Both the position numbers and the translations under genes were made by a program. Below, in pieces: positions 63,300-64,000 of a stretch of 64,000 nt of DNA. The stretch spans positions 823,927 to 887,926 of the forward strand of contig NZ_CADFDU010000001.1 in NCBI RefSeq assembly GCF_902833045.1, read 5' to 3'. This DNA is from Burkholderia sp. BCC0322 (GTDB lineage: Bacteria > Pseudomonadota > Gammaproteobacteria > Burkholderiales > Burkholderiaceae). Each line of letters begins with the position of its first letter. The stretch's first letter is position 1. The notes beneath the pieces are model-generated. The model did no database searches. It was not told the origin of the DNA and was given only the letters and a program-made list of their open reading frames with translations.

Positions 63300-64000
63300 T
63301 CATGCGTCGCCGCGCCATGGCGGGGGGCTCAGGAACCGCGTCGCGGCTTCGAGAAACACCCGTTGCCGCGCGGAACGGCCGGTGCGCGATGGCAGCAGCG
63401 CCGTCACCGGCGCGGGCGGCAGCCGCCAGTCGGGCAGTAACCGCACGAGCTTGCCGTTCGCCAGCAGCGGCGCGACGTCCCACTCGGAGCGTTCGAGGAT
63501 CCCGAGCCCGGCGAGCGCCCATTCCGTGATGACGGTGCCGTCGTTGGACGACAGCGCGCCGCTGACGCGGATCACGGTGGACCGTCGCGGCTCGTCCCTG
63601 GCGTTGCCGCCTGGCGAGAAGCGCCATCGCGGGATGTCCTCGTCGTTCTCGCGCAGGCACAGGCAGTCGTAGCGGGCCAGGTCGGACGGATGGTTCAGTT
63701 GCTTGATGCGACGTGCATAGGCCGGGCTCGCGCACAGAAAGCGCTCGTTGGGTGCGAGCGGATATCCGATCCACGACGACGACTTGAGGCTGCCGACATG
63801 GACGACCACGTCGGCGCCCGACGCACTGGTCAACGGGCTCTCCGACAGGTGGAGCGATATTTCCAGCTTCGGGTGCGCGCGTTGCACGTCGCGCACGATC
63901 CGCGCGACGTACTTTCTGCCGAAGCCGAGCGGGGCGACGACGCGCAGTGTGCCCCGGACGTCGCCGTGGTCGCCCGCAATGCTGACCGGCAGCGCCTCCA
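63300..64000 (-). CDS. LysR family regulator, partial (N-terminus beyond window)
   Basis: The visible 230 residues are the effector-binding domain of a LysR-type regulator: GTLRVVAPLGFGRKYVARIV, then PKLEISLHLSESPL, LCASPAYARRIKQLNHPSDL and EWALAGLGILERSEWDVAPL. The DNA-binding N-terminus lies past position 64000. It is on the same strand as, and 128 bp upstream of, the DSD1-type enzyme gene, so it may regulate that operon. Confidence 0.88.
   Translation of the reverse strand, partial: EALPVSIAGDHGDVRGTLRVVAPLGFGRKYVARIVRDVQRAHPKLEISLHLSESPLTSASGADVVVHVGSLKSSSWIGYPLAPNERFLCASPAYARRIKQLNHPSDLARYDCLCLRENDEDIPRWRFSPGGNARDEPRRSTVIRVSGALSSNDGTVITEWALAGLGILERSEWDVAPLLANGKLVRLLPDWRLPPAPVTALLPSRTGRSARQRVFLEAATRFLSPPPWRGDA

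Overview
The window is about 67% GC, with gene content and codon use typical of Burkholderia. The adjacent rpfR and rpfF genes (BDSF receptor and synthase) point to the Burkholderia cepacia complex, where this pair lies on a secondary chromosome. Genes are densely packed on both strands. I saw no rRNA, tRNA, prophage, intact IS or CRISPR array.

Layout. 1-3.4 kb: end of an SDR gene, a pirin, then a lower-GC island with two ~210 bp direct repeats, a small membrane protein, a DUF596-type immunity-like gene overlapping a short toxin-like remnant, and small orphan ORFs. 3.4-4.8 kb: SDR gene divergent from a MerR regulator, with a MerR-type operator in a 20-bp promoter spacer. 5.2-10.1 kb: the most striking locus, a family 2A encapsulin (SrpI-type) sulfur nanocompartment: rhodanese, serine acetyltransferase, XRE regulator, HK97-fold shell protein and cysteine desulfurase cargo with a long disordered N-terminal targeting region. 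10.1-12.4 kb: a degenerate acetylglutamate-kinase-fold protein beside a PtsN-like EIIA. 13-15.1 kb: a groES-groEL copy with a CIRCE-like operator, then a porin remnant. 15.5-17.6 kb: MDR oxidoreductase and LysR. 17.7-22.2 kb: a curli operon (csgE-F-G-B-A-H) with an unusually long curlin. 22.7-25.1 kb: an SDR gene and a PD-(D/E)XK-like protein. 25.4-30.2 kb: sulfatase, formylglycine-generating enzyme, NlpA/MetQ-like binding protein, cysteine-cluster protein. 33.6-40.7 kb: LysR, DUF1445 (D-glutamate cyclase-like), MFS and fused 5-oxoprolinase/hydantoinase, a probable D-glutamate/5-oxoproline catabolic unit. 41.3-44.2 kb: rpfR and rpfF, convergent. 44.7-45.2 kb: truncated, frameshifted glucokinase relic. 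45.4-50 kb: APC permease, small proteins, DUF3857 transglutaminase-like protein. 50-60 kb: regulator-enzyme pairs (AraC/MFS, AKR/LysR, XRE/CMD, saccharopine-dehydrogenase-like and PEP-mutase-like with TetR, MarR with YciI-like and GST). 60.2-64 kb: HAD hydrolase, ornithine-cyclodeaminase-family enzyme, D-threonine-aldolase/DSD1-family enzyme and a LysR cut by the window end.

Two functional themes stand out. The first is sulfur: the desulfurase nanocompartment with its cysteine-synthesis partner, plus a sulfatase, its FGE and a candidate substrate-binding protein. The second is biofilm and signalling: curli fibres plus BDSF/c-di-GMP control. All assignments come from reading sequence and motifs; no database search was run.
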